A stretch of DNA of 64,000 bases, taken from positions 3,286,001 to 3,350,000 of the forward strand of contig NZ_CP098478.1 in assembly GCF_023702675.1 (NCBI RefSeq), in the 5' to 3' direction. Made by a program: the position numbers and the translations under genes. Under the pieces are notes generated by a model. The model had not been told where the DNA came from. It searched no databases and was given only the letters and a program-made list of their open reading frames with translations. This DNA is from Acinetobacter sp. C26M. Lineage in GTDB: Bacteria > Pseudomonadota > Gammaproteobacteria > Pseudomonadales > Moraxellaceae. Of the stretch, positions 1 through 8,524 are shown piece after piece. Every line of letters begins with the position of its first letter. Within the stretch, counting starts at the first letter, position 1.

Positions 1-1222
1 TCAGCTGATTGTTATTACTTTGTTTCAGCACAGTTTCAAACGCTTGCTGGATACTGCCGAACTCGTATACCTGTTGCCCTTGCAATGCATCATGTATCTG
101 TTGCACTGGTGCGGCTCTAGGCACATCTAAATTAGCAATAAACCAATCTTTTACTGTTGTTTTTAGTAAATCAGTGACCGATGGAATGTCTTTATCGGCC
201 AGCATTGAAAATACTGCAACAACATCTGTGTACTGTTTATTGTATTTTAAGAATTTTCGCAACTGCTTCAATAAAAATTCGACGCCATGCGCATTATGCC
301 CAGCATCAAAAATCACGGTTTTATCTTGGATTTGTCGTATTTCAAAACGACCTTGTAAACGTGCTTGTTGGATACCTGTTGCAATCGCTGCTTGCGAAAC
401 CTCAATACCACTCGCCAATACAGCGGCAACTGCGGTAGAAATATTGTCGAGTGCTAGCTGTCCAACAGGAAGCTGTAAGGTTGTGCCAGAAGAAGCAAAT
501 GACCAAGTTTGGCCATCATCATTGAACTGGTAAAAATAATCCCGATTCAAGGCATATAGCTGCGCTTGGGTTTCAACCACTTTATCTTGAATGGCTTGCG
601 GCAATTGTTGCTGACCAGCAAACACTACTGGAATATTCGGACGAATAATCCCTGCTTTTTCAAATGCGATTTTTTCTACGGTGTCACCGAGCCAATCTAT
701 ATGATCTAAACCAATATTGGTAATCACAGCAATATCAGGATCAATCACATTGACCACATCAAGACGACCGCCTAGACCGACTTCAAGTACCCAAACATCA
801 CATTGTTGTTGTTTAAAAATCAAAAAAGCAGCCAATGTGGTTGCTTCAAAAAAAGACAAACTCAAACCACATTCACGTCGGGCTTGATCCACCAAAACAA
901 AAGCATCAACCAGACTTTGATCATCAACCTCCGTACCTGCCAATTTAACGCGTTCATTAAAACGATAAATATGCGGTGATTGATACAGACCAACCTTATA
1001 GCCTTGCGCATTTAAAATCGCAGCCAAAGTTGTGGTGGTTGAACCTTTACCATTGGTTCCAGCGACAGTAAATACCTTCGCTTGAGGTCGCATCACATCC
1101 AGTTTTTCAGCAACAGGAATGACACGTTCTAAACCTAAATCAATGCCTGTAACATGAACATGGCCCCAATAATCGAGCCATGTTGTTAGTGTATCTGTTG
1201 AATGTGGTGCAAGTGGTTTCAA
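1..1222 (-). CDS. folC: Dihydrofolate synthase / folylpolyglutamate synthase, 3' end cut by window
   Basis: FolC adds glutamate to dihydropteroate and to reduced folates in the cytoplasm, using ATP. About 407 codons are visible in an open frame that runs off position 1; the family is about 420-440 residues, so only the last few are missing. Visible motifs are the P-loop GTNGKGST, the Mur-ligase-like LEVGLGGRLD and DAGHNAHG in the C-terminal domain. The only sensible start is TTG at 1222, which overlaps the accD stop (TTGA) and gives the N-terminus MKPLAPHSTD. The overlap implies translational coupling in a trpA-accD-folC operon. A neighbouring accD-folC pair is common in gammaproteobacteria. 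Confidence 0.93.
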   Translation of the reverse strand, partial: MKPLAPHSTDTLTTWLDYWGHVHVTGIDLGLERVIPVAEKLDVMRPQAKVFTVAGTNGKGSTTTTLAAILNAQGYKVGLYQSPHIYRFNERVKLAGTEVDDQSLVDAFVLVDQARRECGLSLSFFEATTLAAFLIFKQQQCDVWVLEVGLGGRLDVVNVIDPDIAVITNIGLDHIDWLGDTVEKIAFEKAGIIRPNIPVVFAGQQQLPQAIQDKVVETQAQLYALNRDYFYQFNDDGQTWSFASSGTTLQLPVGQLALDNISTAVAAVLASGIEVSQAAIATGIQQARLQGRFEIRQIQDKTVIFDAGHNAHGVEFLLKQLRKFLKYNKQYTDVVAVFSMLADKDIPSVTDLLKTTVKDWFIANLDVPRAAPVQQIHDALQGQQVYEFGSIQQAFETVLKQSNNNQL

Positions 1223-2115
1223 GGTAAATTCATCAGCTTAGCGACAAGTCGGTATACAGTATCACGTAATGCATGACGATGAACAATTTGATCGACCACA
1301 CCATGATCAAGCAAATATTCTGCACGTTGGAACGGCTCTTCCAGTTTTTCACGAACCGTCTGTTCAATCACACGTTTACCAGCAAAGCCAATCATGGCTT
1401 TCGGTTCAGCAATATGTACATCGCCAAGCATCGCCAATGATGCCGTTACACCACCGTATACAGGATGGGTTAATACCACCAAGTATGGAACACGTGCTTC
1501 TTTCATTTTCTGGATTGCAGCCGCAGTACGCGCCATCTGCATCAAAGACAACATGCCTTCCTGCATACGTGCACCGCCAGAAGCAGCAAAACAGATCATC
1601 GGTTGGTGCAATGCGATTGCACGTTCAGCGGCCTGCACAAAACGGTCACCAACGACTGTACCCATTGAACCCGCCATAAAATCAAACTCAAAGGCACACG
1701 CAATCAGATCTAGGCCTTTCAACGACCCCTGCATCACCACAAGTGCTTCGGTTTCATCTGTTTTGTCTTGTGCTTCACGAATACGATCTGGATAAGGTCT
1801 GCTATCTACAAATTTTAATGGATCTTTGGGATTAAATTCCTGACCTAACTCACCATTGACTTGATCAAAGAACCAGTTCAAACGATCACGCGCACGCATA
1901 TGTAAGTGCTCATCACACTGAGGACAGACATAAGCATTAAATGACATTGCAGTACGTGTTACCAGCGCATGACACTCAGGACATTCAATCGTAGGCTCAG
2001 TAAAGGTCGCTTTAAATATCTGTTGTTGATCTGCAACCTGAATACCAGGGACATGACGCTCAGTCCAAGGTGTTGAAGGGTTAAGAACCTTCCCTGATGT
2101 TAACTCTTGACTCAT
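1219..2115 (-). CDS. accD: Acetyl-CoA carboxylase carboxyltransferase subunit beta
   Basis: AccD is the beta half of the carboxyltransferase that, with AccA, moves the carboxyl group from biotin to acetyl-CoA to give malonyl-CoA, the first committed step of fatty acid synthesis. At 298 aa it has normal length (E. coli about 304). The N-terminal zinc ribbon is complete, with CPEC at residues 45-48 and CPQC at 64-67. The crotonase-fold carboxyltransferase domain follows, with the glycine-rich GGARMQEG and a VYGGVTASLA stretch. Its ATG overlaps the trpA stop in an ATGA arrangement and its stop overlaps the folC TTG, so all three genes should be co-translated. Confidence 0.97.
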   Translation of the reverse strand: MSQELTSGKVLNPSTPWTERHVPGIQVADQQQIFKATFTEPTIECPECHALVTRTAMSFNAYVCPQCDEHLHMRARDRLNWFFDQVNGELGQEFNPKDPLKFVDSRPYPDRIREAQDKTDETEALVVMQGSLKGLDLIACAFEFDFMAGSMGTVVGDRFVQAAERAIALHQPMICFAASGGARMQEGMLSLMQMARTAAAIQKMKEARVPYLVVLTHPVYGGVTASLAMLGDVHIAEPKAMIGFAGKRVIEQTVREKLEEPFQRAEYLLDHGVVDQIVHRHALRDTVYRLVAKLMNLP

Positions 2116-2915
2116 ACTAACTCATCGAGCGCAGCTCGAAGCTCCTTCACTTTATTCACCGTCTGTTGCGCAGCTTCATCCGCTGGCAATGTCGCAAAAG
2201 ATTTAACGAAAGCACTTCCTACAATCACGGCATCGGCAACTTGACCCATTGCTTTTGCAGACGCAGCATCACTAATCCCGAAGCCAACGCCTACTGGCAC
2301 ATTGGTTTTAGACTTAATTTTTGCAATACGCTCTGCTGCTTCAGAGGTATCTAAAGTTGCTGCACCTGTCACACCTTTGAGGGACACATAGTAAACAAAG
2401 CCGCTCGCCTGATTGACCACATGTTGGATACGTTGGTCTGTTGAAGTAGGTGCAAGCAAGAAGATCTGATCCATTCCATTCTGTTTAAGAACTTCACCTA
2501 ATTGCTTAGACTCTTCTGGTGGTAAGTCCACCAAAAGTACCCCATCAACACCACAGTCTTTCGCATAAGCAACAAACTTTTCATAACCAATGACTTCGAC
2601 AGGATTTAAATATCCCATCAATACCACTGGTGTCGTTTGGTCTTTTTCACGAAAGGCTTTCACCATATCCAATGCATCTAAGGTATTGGTTCCACCTGCC
2701 AAAGCACGCTCTGCGGCTAAAGCAATCACAGGGCCATCTGCCATCGGGTCAGAGAATGGTAGACCCAGTTCAATGACATCGACACCTGCTTCAACCATTT
2801 GGTGAAGCAATGGAACGGTTACCTGTGGATGCGGGTCACCTGCCATAACATAAGAAACAAGCGCTTTACGTTGCTGAGATTTAAGCTGTTCAAAACGAGT
2901 GGCAAGACGTGACAT
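2112..2915 (-). CDS. trpA: Tryptophan synthase alpha chain
   Basis: TrpA cleaves indole-3-glycerol phosphate to indole and glyceraldehyde-3-phosphate, and passes indole to TrpB. The frame is open further upstream to 2975, but the start at 2915 (MSRLATRFEQ, 267 aa) matches the family N-terminus and has AGGA about 11 bases upstream. The catalytic residues are present: Glu49 in VIELGLPFSDP and Asp60 in MADGP. The phosphate-binding loop GVGFGI and VIVGSAFV near the C-terminus are intact. It heads the trpA-accD-folC cluster and is about 8 kb from trpFB (10887-12771) on the same strand, an arrangement that splits the trpFBA order of many gammaproteobacteria. Confidence 0.95.
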   Translation of the reverse strand: MSRLATRFEQLKSQQRKALVSYVMAGDPHPQVTVPLLHQMVEAGVDVIELGLPFSDPMADGPVIALAAERALAGGTNTLDALDMVKAFREKDQTTPVVLMGYLNPVEVIGYEKFVAYAKDCGVDGVLLVDLPPEESKQLGEVLKQNGMDQIFLLAPTSTDQRIQHVVNQASGFVYYVSLKGVTGAATLDTSEAAERIAKIKSKTNVPVGVGFGISDAASAKAMGQVADAVIVGSAFVKSFATLPADEAAQQTVNKVKELRAALDELV

Positions 2916-3190
2916 AGGATTATGCTTTCCTGATTTATATAAATTAAGGAGTTGTTTGTAGTCATACAAAAACACTGCATTGTAACGCTATTTTTTGTTC
3001 ATTGAACAGAGTTTGACGTGATTGCGACAGTGAATCTTGCTACTTACAACAGCCTTGCTACATTTATCTATATTTTGAGTTTTTTCTCAATGATCAAAGC
3101 TTCCTAATTTTGGGCTTATCGCATAGCATTTTAGAAATCAGCCAAGCTCCTTTATACTAGCCGCAATTTTTAAGTTTTCTTTTTATTTTT
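2916..3190. other. Divergent intergenic region trpA / NhaC-type antiporter
   Basis: These 275 bases lie between two divergent genes and should hold both promoters. I see no ORF, no obvious trp attenuator or leader peptide with Trp codons, and no strong hairpin. The end next to the antiporter gene is T-rich. Confidence 0.5.
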
Positions 3191-4522
3191 ATGTCTGCCC
3201 ACTCTCAGGAAAAAGTACAAAGCAATGCCCTTGCTTTGCTACCGCTATTGGTATTTTTGATCATCTTTCTCGGGAGTGGTGTCTATCATTCAATAATTGG
3301 GACAGAATTTGCCTTCTATCAAGTCAAAGCACCTGTTGCAGCCATTCCAGCCGTGATTTTGGCTTTGTTGTTATATAAACAAAAACTAAATGCAGCAATT
3401 GAAGAATTTTTGCAAGGTGCCAGTCACCCCAATCTGATTCTGATGTTTATGGTATTTATGCTGGCAGGTGCTTTTGCCAGTGTCTCCAGTGCCATTGGCA
3501 GTGTCGATGCAACGGTACAGTTAGGGCTTTCGCTTATTTCACCAGAATTTGTCTTACCCATGCTGTTTATCATTGCCGCGTTTATTGCAACAGCAATGGG
3601 AACATCAATGGGCACCATTGCCGCCTGTGCCCCAATCGCCTTTGGTTTTGCCCAAGCCACTGATATTGCAACTGTCTATGCCATTGGTGCCGTAGTCGGT
3701 GGCGCGATGTTTGGCGACAATTTATCCATGATCTCAGATACTACCATTGCTGCAACTCGTAGCCAAAATGTTGAGCTTAGAGATAAGTTTAGAGTCAATG
3801 TCTGGATTGCACTCCCTGCGGCCATTATTACCTTATTGGTCTATATCTCGATGAGCCATGAGGCGGAAGCGATTCAATCAACACCTTATGATCTCTGGCT
3901 GATTTTGCCTTATCTGGCTGTGTTTTTCCTCGCTTTTACCCGCCTACATGTCCTAGCAGTGCTGATGATTGGGGTGATTTTATCAGGGCTAATGGGTCTA
4001 ATTGAAAAGCCAGATTTTGATATCCTCAAACTGAATAGTGCGATTTATGATGGCTTTGTCGGCATGTTTGAGGTGGCATTACTTTCCATGTTGCTTGGTG
4101 GACTATCTACTTTGATGCAGAAAGAAGGTGGTTTACAATGGTTGATCCAACGTATTTACGCCATTACACGCCTCTTCAAATTCGGTAAACAACGTGCTGG
4201 TGAATTAGGCATTAGTTTTCTCGTGGTATTCTCGAATCTCTTTGTCGCCAATAACACCGTGGCAATTATTTTATCTGGCGATATGGCACGTGAAGTGGCA
4301 AGAGAATATGGGGTTGATCCTAAGCGCAGTGCGGCTTTGCTTGATATTTTCTCGTGCGTGGTTCAAGGGATTATCCCCTACGGCGCGCAATTACTGTTGG
4401 CCTGTTCGATTGCCAAACTCTCTCCAGTCGAGTTGATTGGCAATATTTATTATTGCTGGATCCTTGCAATTTGCGCAGTCCTCGCAATTGTCTTTAATTA
4501 TCCACGTTTAAAAGTGCGCTAG
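3191..4522 (+). CDS. Na+/H+ antiporter NhaC-like membrane protein
   Basis: An integral inner-membrane protein of 443 aa with about 11-12 hydrophobic segments, likely exchanging protons for sodium or another cation or organic substrate. It matches the Na_H_antiporter (NhaC, PF03553) family. Signature features are the conserved MGTSMGT turn (residues 136-142), the GDNLSMISDTT motif (175-185) between two glycine-rich helices, and a NLFVANNTVAI stretch near the C-terminus that mirrors the first half. Members of this family also include amino-acid antiporters such as malate/lactate exchangers, so the substrate is not settled. Monocistronic, with divergent trpA upstream. Confidence 0.85.
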   Translation: MSAHSQEKVQSNALALLPLLVFLIIFLGSGVYHSIIGTEFAFYQVKAPVAAIPAVILALLLYKQKLNAAIEEFLQGASHPNLILMFMVFMLAGAFASVSSAIGSVDATVQLGLSLISPEFVLPMLFIIAAFIATAMGTSMGTIAACAPIAFGFAQATDIATVYAIGAVVGGAMFGDNLSMISDTTIAATRSQNVELRDKFRVNVWIALPAAIITLLVYISMSHEAEAIQSTPYDLWLILPYLAVFFLAFTRLHVLAVLMIGVILSGLMGLIEKPDFDILKLNSAIYDGFVGMFEVALLSMLLGGLSTLMQKEGGLQWLIQRIYAITRLFKFGKQRAGELGISFLVVFSNLFVANNTVAIILSGDMAREVAREYGVDPKRSAALLDIFSCVVQGIIPYGAQLLLACSIAKLSPVELIGNIYYCWILAICAVLAIVFNYPRLKVR

Positions 4523-4647
4523 GACATTTCTATCTATTTCTCTCTTTATAATATTTTTATAGCTAAATCAATACTATGGATCTTTAAATAAGTTCACATT
4601 ACCGTCATAAGCTGTGAAGTATTGGAAACGTTCGCTCTAGGTAATAC

Positions 4648-4743
4648 CTTACTTTTCAAGGATGAAAAGTAAGCAAAAATCCTCTGTTGGACTGACGGTA
4701 CATCCTTGTTACCGCAGTCCAACAAGGCGGCATCCATGCCGCC
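4648..4743. repeat. Three back-to-back perfect hairpins (structured intergenic element)
   Basis: Three inverted repeats follow each other in 96 bases. The first is CTTACTTTTCA-AGGA-TGAAAAGTAAG (4648-4673, 11-bp stem). The second is a 10-bp stem TGTTGGACTG/CAGTCCAACA with an inner CGGTA/TACCG stem (4685-4724). The third is GGCGGCAT-CC-ATGCCGCC (4726-4743). None is followed by a clean T-run, so simple termination is not the whole explanation. It lies between convergent genes. It looks like a REP/MITE-type dispersed intergenic element or a structured RNA; I recall similar sequence in other Acinetobacter genomes but cannot verify that here. Confidence 0.6.
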
Positions 4744-4806
4744 TGTCTCGAATGTAAATACAGAATACTCATCCAATAAGAAATAAGAGATTTTTCTTAT
4801 TCCCAA

Positions 4807-5829
4807 CTAAAGAGACTTTAAAAACTGTTTGGGAGTAACTCCTGTCCAACGCTTAAATGCCCGTCCAAACGCACTCTGATCGGCATAATTCAACCGCTCC
4901 GCAATCTCAGAAAAAGATTTACCTTGCTGCAAATACAGCTTGCTTTGCTCCAAACGATATTGATCCAGCACATCCTGAAAATTTAGCTCATAGGCTTTAA
5001 GCTGACGTTGTAGCGTTCGTTCCGAACAATGCAAACGCTTTGCCACATAACTTTGCAACACCTCTTCCTGCTGCAATAAACCTTGCTCGATAAAGCCATG
5101 TATTTTTTGACGAAATTGCTGCTGTTGGATTTCAAAAGAACTCACGCTATTCAATGAATGCTGTGCTTGAGTGGATAACACTTGATTCAGTTGCAGATCG
5201 GCAGCAATACTTTTTGCCTTTAAAATTTGATTGGAAAAACGAATCGCATACTGCCCCTGCTGAATCTGAATCGGACAACCATAGAATTTTTCAAAATGAT
5301 AAAGCGCTGTATGCGGTGCATAACCAAATTGAATCATCTGCGGTGGCACTAAAGCATCCTGCACGATCGATTGTGAAATTTTAAAGATCAAGGCCAGATT
5401 GAGCTCATACATTTCTCGATAATCGCTATAGGATGCACTCCAAACAATTTGAATATATTCAGAAAATTGCTGCACATCGAGTTGTTCTAAATTGGTTTGC
5501 TTAAATACTAGCGAATAATAGCGTTGTAATAATTGAAGTGCTTGTTGTAGATCAATACTGGTCGATGCCAAATAGCCCATCAAACCCAAATCTTGCAAAT
5601 TGGCATGCTCGGCCAACACCAAAGTAATCGGACGAGTAAAGTGTGCTTGAGCAGCCTGTAATAACAAGGCGTAGCGTTCGACATCAAAGTCACGCTCATC
5701 GGGGTTTTCCAGACAGGCTTGAAAGGCTTGCCAAAGTTCAGGTGCAACAACTTTAGACAAATCAATTTGTTCCTGTTGCAAAACACGATTAAACAAACGC
5801 AAATATCCAATGATTATTTTAACTGACAT
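4807..5829 (-). CDS. AraC-family transcriptional regulator (Arabinose_bd + HTH_18)
   Basis: A 340-aa regulator. Residues about 15-210 look like the PF12625 ligand-sensing domain typical of OruR/ArgR-like AraC proteins. The C-terminus (about 250-340) carries the double helix-turn-helix, with KRLHCSERTLQRQLK as the first recognition region and the hallmark FSEIAERLNYADQSAFGRAFKRWTG, ending GVTPKQFLKSL. It is divergent from the diiron hydrolase gene at 5946 across 116 bases, so it probably controls that gene. The ligand is unknown; proteins of this type often respond to amino acids, lipids or phenolic compounds. Confidence 0.88.
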   Translation of the reverse strand: MSVKIIIGYLRLFNRVLQQEQIDLSKVVAPELWQAFQACLENPDERDFDVERYALLLQAAQAHFTRPITLVLAEHANLQDLGLMGYLASTSIDLQQALQLLQRYYSLVFKQTNLEQLDVQQFSEYIQIVWSASYSDYREMYELNLALIFKISQSIVQDALVPPQMIQFGYAPHTALYHFEKFYGCPIQIQQGQYAIRFSNQILKAKSIAADLQLNQVLSTQAQHSLNSVSSFEIQQQQFRQKIHGFIEQGLLQQEEVLQSYVAKRLHCSERTLQRQLKAYELNFQDVLDQYRLEQSKLYLQQGKSFSEIAERLNYADQSAFGRAFKRWTGVTPKQFLKSL

Positions 5830-5945
5830 GGGTCAATCTCATCCTGAGCTGTCGTTATTTGTATAAAACTTGGCTGTAACTGTCAAAACATTTCATCGGA
5901 CTTTTTCCATACTGAGTTCATGAAGAAAAACAAGGAATAGTCAAG

Positions 5946-6821
5946 ATGAATGCACATGTTTCCTATCAAGTTGATCCTGTTGTCAGAACCAAATTGGACT
6001 TCCACCTCGACCAAGCGCCGCGCTTCTGGTTTGGGGGTGATCCGTTCCGTACTCGTATGTTTGATGCTTTAAGCCTCACCTTCCCTGATGGCGAACGTTA
6101 CTTTATTGAATGTGTCCGTTTATTCCGTGACAAAATTGATGATCCAGACTTGCAGGAACGTGTTGCTGATTTTATCCGTCAGGAAGCACAACATGGTATT
6201 GCCCATGACAAAATGAACCAAGTCATGAAAGATCAAGGAATGCCTGTAGATCAGTTCACAACGCGTTTAAAGAAAATTTTTAGATTTGAACTCAAGAATC
6301 GCTCACCACAATACAACATTGCCATGACCGCAGCAGCCGAGCATTTAACTGCGCTGATGGCGGATACTTTCTATAGCAAAAAAGCAACTTTGGCGGAAGC
6401 TGATCCCTTTGTACGTGCGCTTTTTGCTTGGCATGCGATTGAAGAAATGGAGCATCGCGATGTCGCCTTTGATGTAATGCGTGAAGTCGGTGAAGTGCCA
6501 GAAGCAACCCGTCGCTTTGCCTTGGTGTTCACCACAGTGATGATGTTTGGCTTTACCTTGTATCGTACTGATGTGATGCTCAAAACCGATGGTTTTAATT
6601 TAAGACAACGTTTTGATATGGCACGTAAAGGTTTGCCTTGGTTCTTTGGTCGTAACGGGATTTTAACAGCGAAAAGAGCACAATATAGCGACTGGTTTAA
6701 AAAGGATTTCCATCCAAATCAACATCCGGTTATTCGCCAGTATGATGTCTGGATTGATACTTTAGCCAAAACCAATGATCCAATTGCGGCAGGTGAAGCG
6801 TTCTGGCAAGCTGGGCTTTAA
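5946..6821 (+). CDS. Metal-dependent hydrolase family protein (PF10118, ferritin-like diiron)
   Basis: A 291-aa cytoplasmic protein of the family annotated as predicted metal-dependent hydrolase (PF10118). Helical segments carry the expected metal ligands: E80 and H83 in RQEAQHG, E132-H133 in AAEHLTAL, and E166/E167 with H170 in EEMEHRDVAFD. This EXXH pattern is typical of ferritin-like diiron carboxylate enzymes, so an oxygenase-like activity is as plausible as hydrolysis. ATG at 5946 follows AAGGAATAG. The divergent AraC gene next door suggests inducible expression, perhaps by a lipophilic substrate. No substrate can be read from the sequence. Confidence 0.85.
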   Translation: MNAHVSYQVDPVVRTKLDFHLDQAPRFWFGGDPFRTRMFDALSLTFPDGERYFIECVRLFRDKIDDPDLQERVADFIRQEAQHGIAHDKMNQVMKDQGMPVDQFTTRLKKIFRFELKNRSPQYNIAMTAAAEHLTALMADTFYSKKATLAEADPFVRALFAWHAIEEMEHRDVAFDVMREVGEVPEATRRFALVFTTVMMFGFTLYRTDVMLKTDGFNLRQRFDMARKGLPWFFGRNGILTAKRAQYSDWFKKDFHPNQHPVIRQYDVWIDTLAKTNDPIAAGEAFWQAGL

Positions 6822-6838
6822 AAATATATATTTTAAAT

Positions 6839-6868
6839 CTCCTTATACTTAATTAAAGGTATAAGGAG
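6839..6868. terminator. Hairpin between convergent genes
   Basis: A 10-bp perfect inverted repeat CTCCTTATAC/GTATAAGGAG with a 10-base AT-rich loop, flanked by A- and T-rich sequence. It sits between the hydrolase gene and the convergent 6891-7283 gene and could end both transcripts. Confidence 0.55.
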
Positions 6869-6890
6869 TTAAGTATATAAAGATAAATTT

Positions 6891-7283
6891 TTACTTAAAA
6901 ATATTCTTAGTTTTTTCTAAATAGTCTAGATTTTCCTTATTTCTATGTTGAATTGCATTATCTAGTCTATCTACCACACAGCCACCCCATTGCTTAAATT
7001 TAGCTTTAGGAATAGATTCGTTTTCTGCTATTCCCATTTCAGCCATACATTCCTTTCTATAAAAGTGATCTAAATTTAGTAATAAATCTGAATTAGCTTC
7101 AGATTCAGTATTCACAACTGCAATTTTTTTGCCATCTTCAATATAATAATCAACTTTGGTTCTTGAACACCAAGTTCCAGCTTGATTGCAATTCTCATAA
7201 TCCATTAGAGCAGATTGCATAGGTTGTTCAGCTAATACATGAAGAGATGCTACTAGTAATAGTATAAAAAAAACTCTATTCAT
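6891..7283 (-). CDS. Hypothetical secreted protein, 130 aa
   Basis: I do not recognise the family. The N-terminus (MNRVFFILLLVASLHVLA-EQ) is a clear Sec signal peptide with probable cleavage after LHVLA, so the mature protein of about 112 aa should be periplasmic. Four cysteines in the mature part (NCNQAG, WCSRT, KECMAE, GGCVVD) could form two disulfides. The composition is polar and charged, and the DNA is more AT-rich than neighbouring housekeeping genes. It sits 31 bases downstream of the DUF2804 gene on the same strand and may be co-transcribed. Confidence 0.7.
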   Translation of the reverse strand: MNRVFFILLLVASLHVLAEQPMQSALMDYENCNQAGTWCSRTKVDYYIEDGKKIAVVNTESEANSDLLLNLDHFYRKECMAEMGIAENESIPKAKFKQWGGCVVDRLDNAIQHRNKENLDYLEKTKNIFK

Positions 7284-7314
7284 TTTATGCGTAAAAACCT
7301 CTAAATTTTACATA

Positions 7315-8310
7315 TCACCACTTCGCATAATGCTGTTCTAATAAACCATATTGCTGATCCAACGCCACCAGCTCGACCTGTTCATGTGCAATGGTGCCAC
7401 TGACCTTCGCCTGCCATTGATTAAACTGACTACCGATCAACCGTAAATTAATATTTTCAAAACGGCACCAGCCTGTTTCGACAACCAAATTCAAACATCC
7501 GCCCAATGAACGAATCGACCACGTCGTTTCATTTTGCTGTTCAAATAAAACATCCGTCAGTGGATACAAACGACCATTCACCCACAAGGCATTTTCATTA
7601 CCAAAACTTTCATTGACTCCCGATGCAAGATTCAACCCAATCCGACGGTCCTGTGCATCACGGAACTGGCAAGACAACCAGAACCAAGCTGTTTCAGGAC
7701 GCAAAAAGCCACAGGTATCATCCAAAGCTGCAAGGCTCTGCGCATTAAATTCAATCTGTTGTCGATCTGGGCTGATAAAGAATCCCTCAACCGCCAATGT
7801 GGTTTGCTTCTGGGTATAAGTCCAACCATTAATCCCCGTCGGGCTACACAAACTTAAAGCATCCGTGCCCGCACAAAAAATTCGGGCTTTCAGTTGTACT
7901 TCACCATGTTTGGTCACTTGGATATAGCGCACCCCATTGGCATGTTGCATATCGAATTGATAAGCCGATTTTTTAAAATGACTTTGACTAAATAAAGGTT
8001 GTTCATCCAATTGAGTCTTTAAAGCCAATGGCTGAATCGCATTCCACTCAATCACTTTCTCTGACTGATGGTCGTAGACATAGAAAAAACCATGCCCTGC
8101 CCAAGATAAATCAACAATTGCGACCCCAATGCTGTAATGCTCATGCTGCAAACCACAGAATTTAAATTTTTTATATTTAAGCTGTTTGCGCCAACCTGTT
8201 AACACCTGACCATAAGGTGTTTTATAAATATAGTCATCCAAGTTAATGCGCGAAGGTACTTGCTCAAAACGCCCATAACGCGGTTGACCATTGGCTTGTA
8301 TCAAATCCAT
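7315..8310 (-). CDS. DUF2804 family protein
   Basis: A 331-aa protein matching DUF2804 (PF10974), a family of unknown function with a lipocalin/AttH-like, beta-rich fold. Visible features are the N-terminal NLDDYIYKTPYGQ, the SIGVAIVDLSWAGHGFFYVYD strand pair, and NLASGVNESFGNENALWVNG near residue 235, all typical of family members. No signal peptide or membrane helix, so probably cytoplasmic. Family members are often found near lipid-metabolism genes, but nothing here fixes a role. The ATG at 8310 (MDLIQANGQP) is the natural start. Confidence 0.85.
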   Translation of the reverse strand: MDLIQANGQPRYGRFEQVPSRINLDDYIYKTPYGQVLTGWRKQLKYKKFKFCGLQHEHYSIGVAIVDLSWAGHGFFYVYDHQSEKVIEWNAIQPLALKTQLDEQPLFSQSHFKKSAYQFDMQHANGVRYIQVTKHGEVQLKARIFCAGTDALSLCSPTGINGWTYTQKQTTLAVEGFFISPDRQQIEFNAQSLAALDDTCGFLRPETAWFWLSCQFRDAQDRRIGLNLASGVNESFGNENALWVNGRLYPLTDVLFEQQNETTWSIRSLGGCLNLVVETGWCRFENINLRLIGSQFNQWQAKVSGTIAHEQVELVALDQQYGLLEQHYAKW

Positions 8311-8524
8311 TTTCTATTCCATGATTGCTGAGTCGCATCTACGCCCATAATAGACTGTAAGTGATCAAATTTACTACTATTTTTATGTTGGAAAATTCTA
8401 ATTACCACATATTTTTTCCAGCAATTTTAAAATTCTGAACAATACTTTTTAGCTCACTATTTCATCAAATATTCATACAGAAGTTTTATTTTAAAAACAA
8501 TCTTATACCACCCGATCAAAAACC

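Noticed and set aside
2916..3190. trp attenuator
   Set aside because: No leader peptide with tandem Trp codons or alternative hairpins upstream of trpA.
4594..4806. 70-codon minus-strand frame through the three hairpins
   Set aside because: Its sequence is dictated by the inverted repeats, it has no recognisable start signal or family, and the structure explains it better.
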